DNA from: an uncultured Treponema sp.
GTDB taxonomy: Bacteria; Spirochaetota; Spirochaetia; Treponematales; Treponemataceae
Length of the DNA stretch: 13,117 nt
NCBI GenBank assembly: GCA_937900125.1
Contig: CALCEK010000125.1
Span: forward strand, 1 to 13,117
Direction of reading: 5' to 3'
This document shows positions 12,718 through 13,117 of the stretch, piece by piece. Numbering within the stretch: position 1 is the stretch's first letter; the number at the start of each line of letters is the position of its first letter. The position numbers and the translations under genes were made by a program. The notes under the pieces were generated by a model that saw only the letters and a list, made by a program, of their open reading frames with translations, ran no database searches and had not been told where the DNA came from.

Positions 12718-13117
12718 ATGAATGAAGTTCTATCGCAGGATGAAATAGACCAGCTTCTTCAAGCAATAAGTTCTGGAGAAACAGAATCCGATGATTTTAA
12801 GCCGGTATCGGACACTCGTCGTATCAAAATTTACGACTTCCGACGCCCCGATAAATTTTCAAAGGAACAGATTCGTACAGTTTCTAATATGCACGAAACA
12901 TTTGCGCGTCTTACAACAACAAGTCTTTCTGCACAATTGCGAACGCTTGTTCACGTACACGTTGCATCTGTTGACCAGTTGACTTACGAGGAATTCATCC
13001 GTTCCATTCCAACACCTACAACATTAGCGGTTATAAATATGGATCCGCTAAAAGGAAATGCAGTTCTTGAAATTGCTCCAGAAATTACATTTATCATAAT
13101 TGACAGATTGTTTGGCG
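12718..13117 (+). CDS. fliM: Flagellar motor switch protein FliM (3' end outside window)
   Basis: FliM forms the middle of the cytoplasmic C-ring and receives phosphorylated CheY to switch rotation. The first 133 residues are visible. The N-terminal CheY-P-binding peptide LSQDEIDQLL (5-14) is intact. It is followed by a linker and the start of the FliG-binding middle domain: YDFRRPDKFSKEQIRTV, then HETFARL and the TYEEFIRSIPTPT segment. The start ATG at 12718 has AGGTGG nine bases upstream. The frame stays open to the last base, so the gene is cut by the window edge and not truncated biologically. Next in known spirochete operons would be fliY or fliN. Confidence 0.96.
   Translation, partial: MNEVLSQDEIDQLLQAISSGETESDDFKPVSDTRRIKIYDFRRPDKFSKEQIRTVSNMHETFARLTTTSLSAQLRTLVHVHVASVDQLTYEEFIRSIPTPTTLAVINMDPLKGNAVLEIAPEITFIIIDRLFG

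Noticed and set aside
12791..12982. Open frame of 63 codons inside the start of fliM
   Set aside because: It is in another frame of fliM, whose own frame carries clear FliM motifs and runs to the window end.
2531..13117. CRISPR arrays, tRNA genes, insertion sequences or attachment sites
   Set aside because: No regularly spaced repeats, tRNA-like cloverleaf, transposase frame or terminal inverted repeats were seen on reading both strands.

Overview
This window looks like an AT-rich spirochete chromosome fragment, most likely from Treponema or a close relative. The main evidence is the run flbD-motA-motB-fliL-fliM at the right end, the order known from spirochete flagellar operons. The MotB membrane segment and the small RpoZ also look treponemal. 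The coding style (A/T-ending codons) is uniform from about 1.6 kb to the end.

The left edge is not clean genomic sequence. Bases 1-42 are Illumina adapter. The first 1.5 kb after it encode the helicase part of a type I restriction subunit (HsdR). That part runs in frame into the C-terminal half of NAD-dependent DNA ligase (LigA) at about 1547-1570, where base composition also changes. I read this as an assembly or library chimera, not a natural fusion, so the defence gene fragment should not be assigned to this organism.

Layout from the ligA fragment onward: ligA 3' half (+) ends by overlapping a secreted M23 peptidase gene. That gene is the last of a leftward group recO - recJ - M23 peptidase (all -). 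Divergent from recO, behind a good sigma-70-type promoter, are rpoZ (RNA polymerase omega) and miaA (tRNA modification), 2 nt apart (+). miaA overlaps the end of a leftward two-component pair: an OmpR-family response regulator followed by a membrane histidine kinase (both -). A 203-nt divergent intergenic region then leads to the flagellar operon: flbD (SwrD-like), motA and motB (stator), fliL (stator-associated) and fliM (C-ring switch, cut by the window end).

The genes are ordinary housekeeping and motility genes. The least explained structure is in the flagellar operon's untranslated parts. The motA-motB and motB-fliL gaps are unusually long (138 and 134 nt). They carry two related hairpins of similar sequence, with further stem-loops at or near the motB and fliM junctions. 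A sigma-28-like promoter candidate lies upstream of flbD. I see no CRISPR array, tRNA, rRNA, IS element or complete defence system. No stretch longer than about 300 bases lacks a gene.
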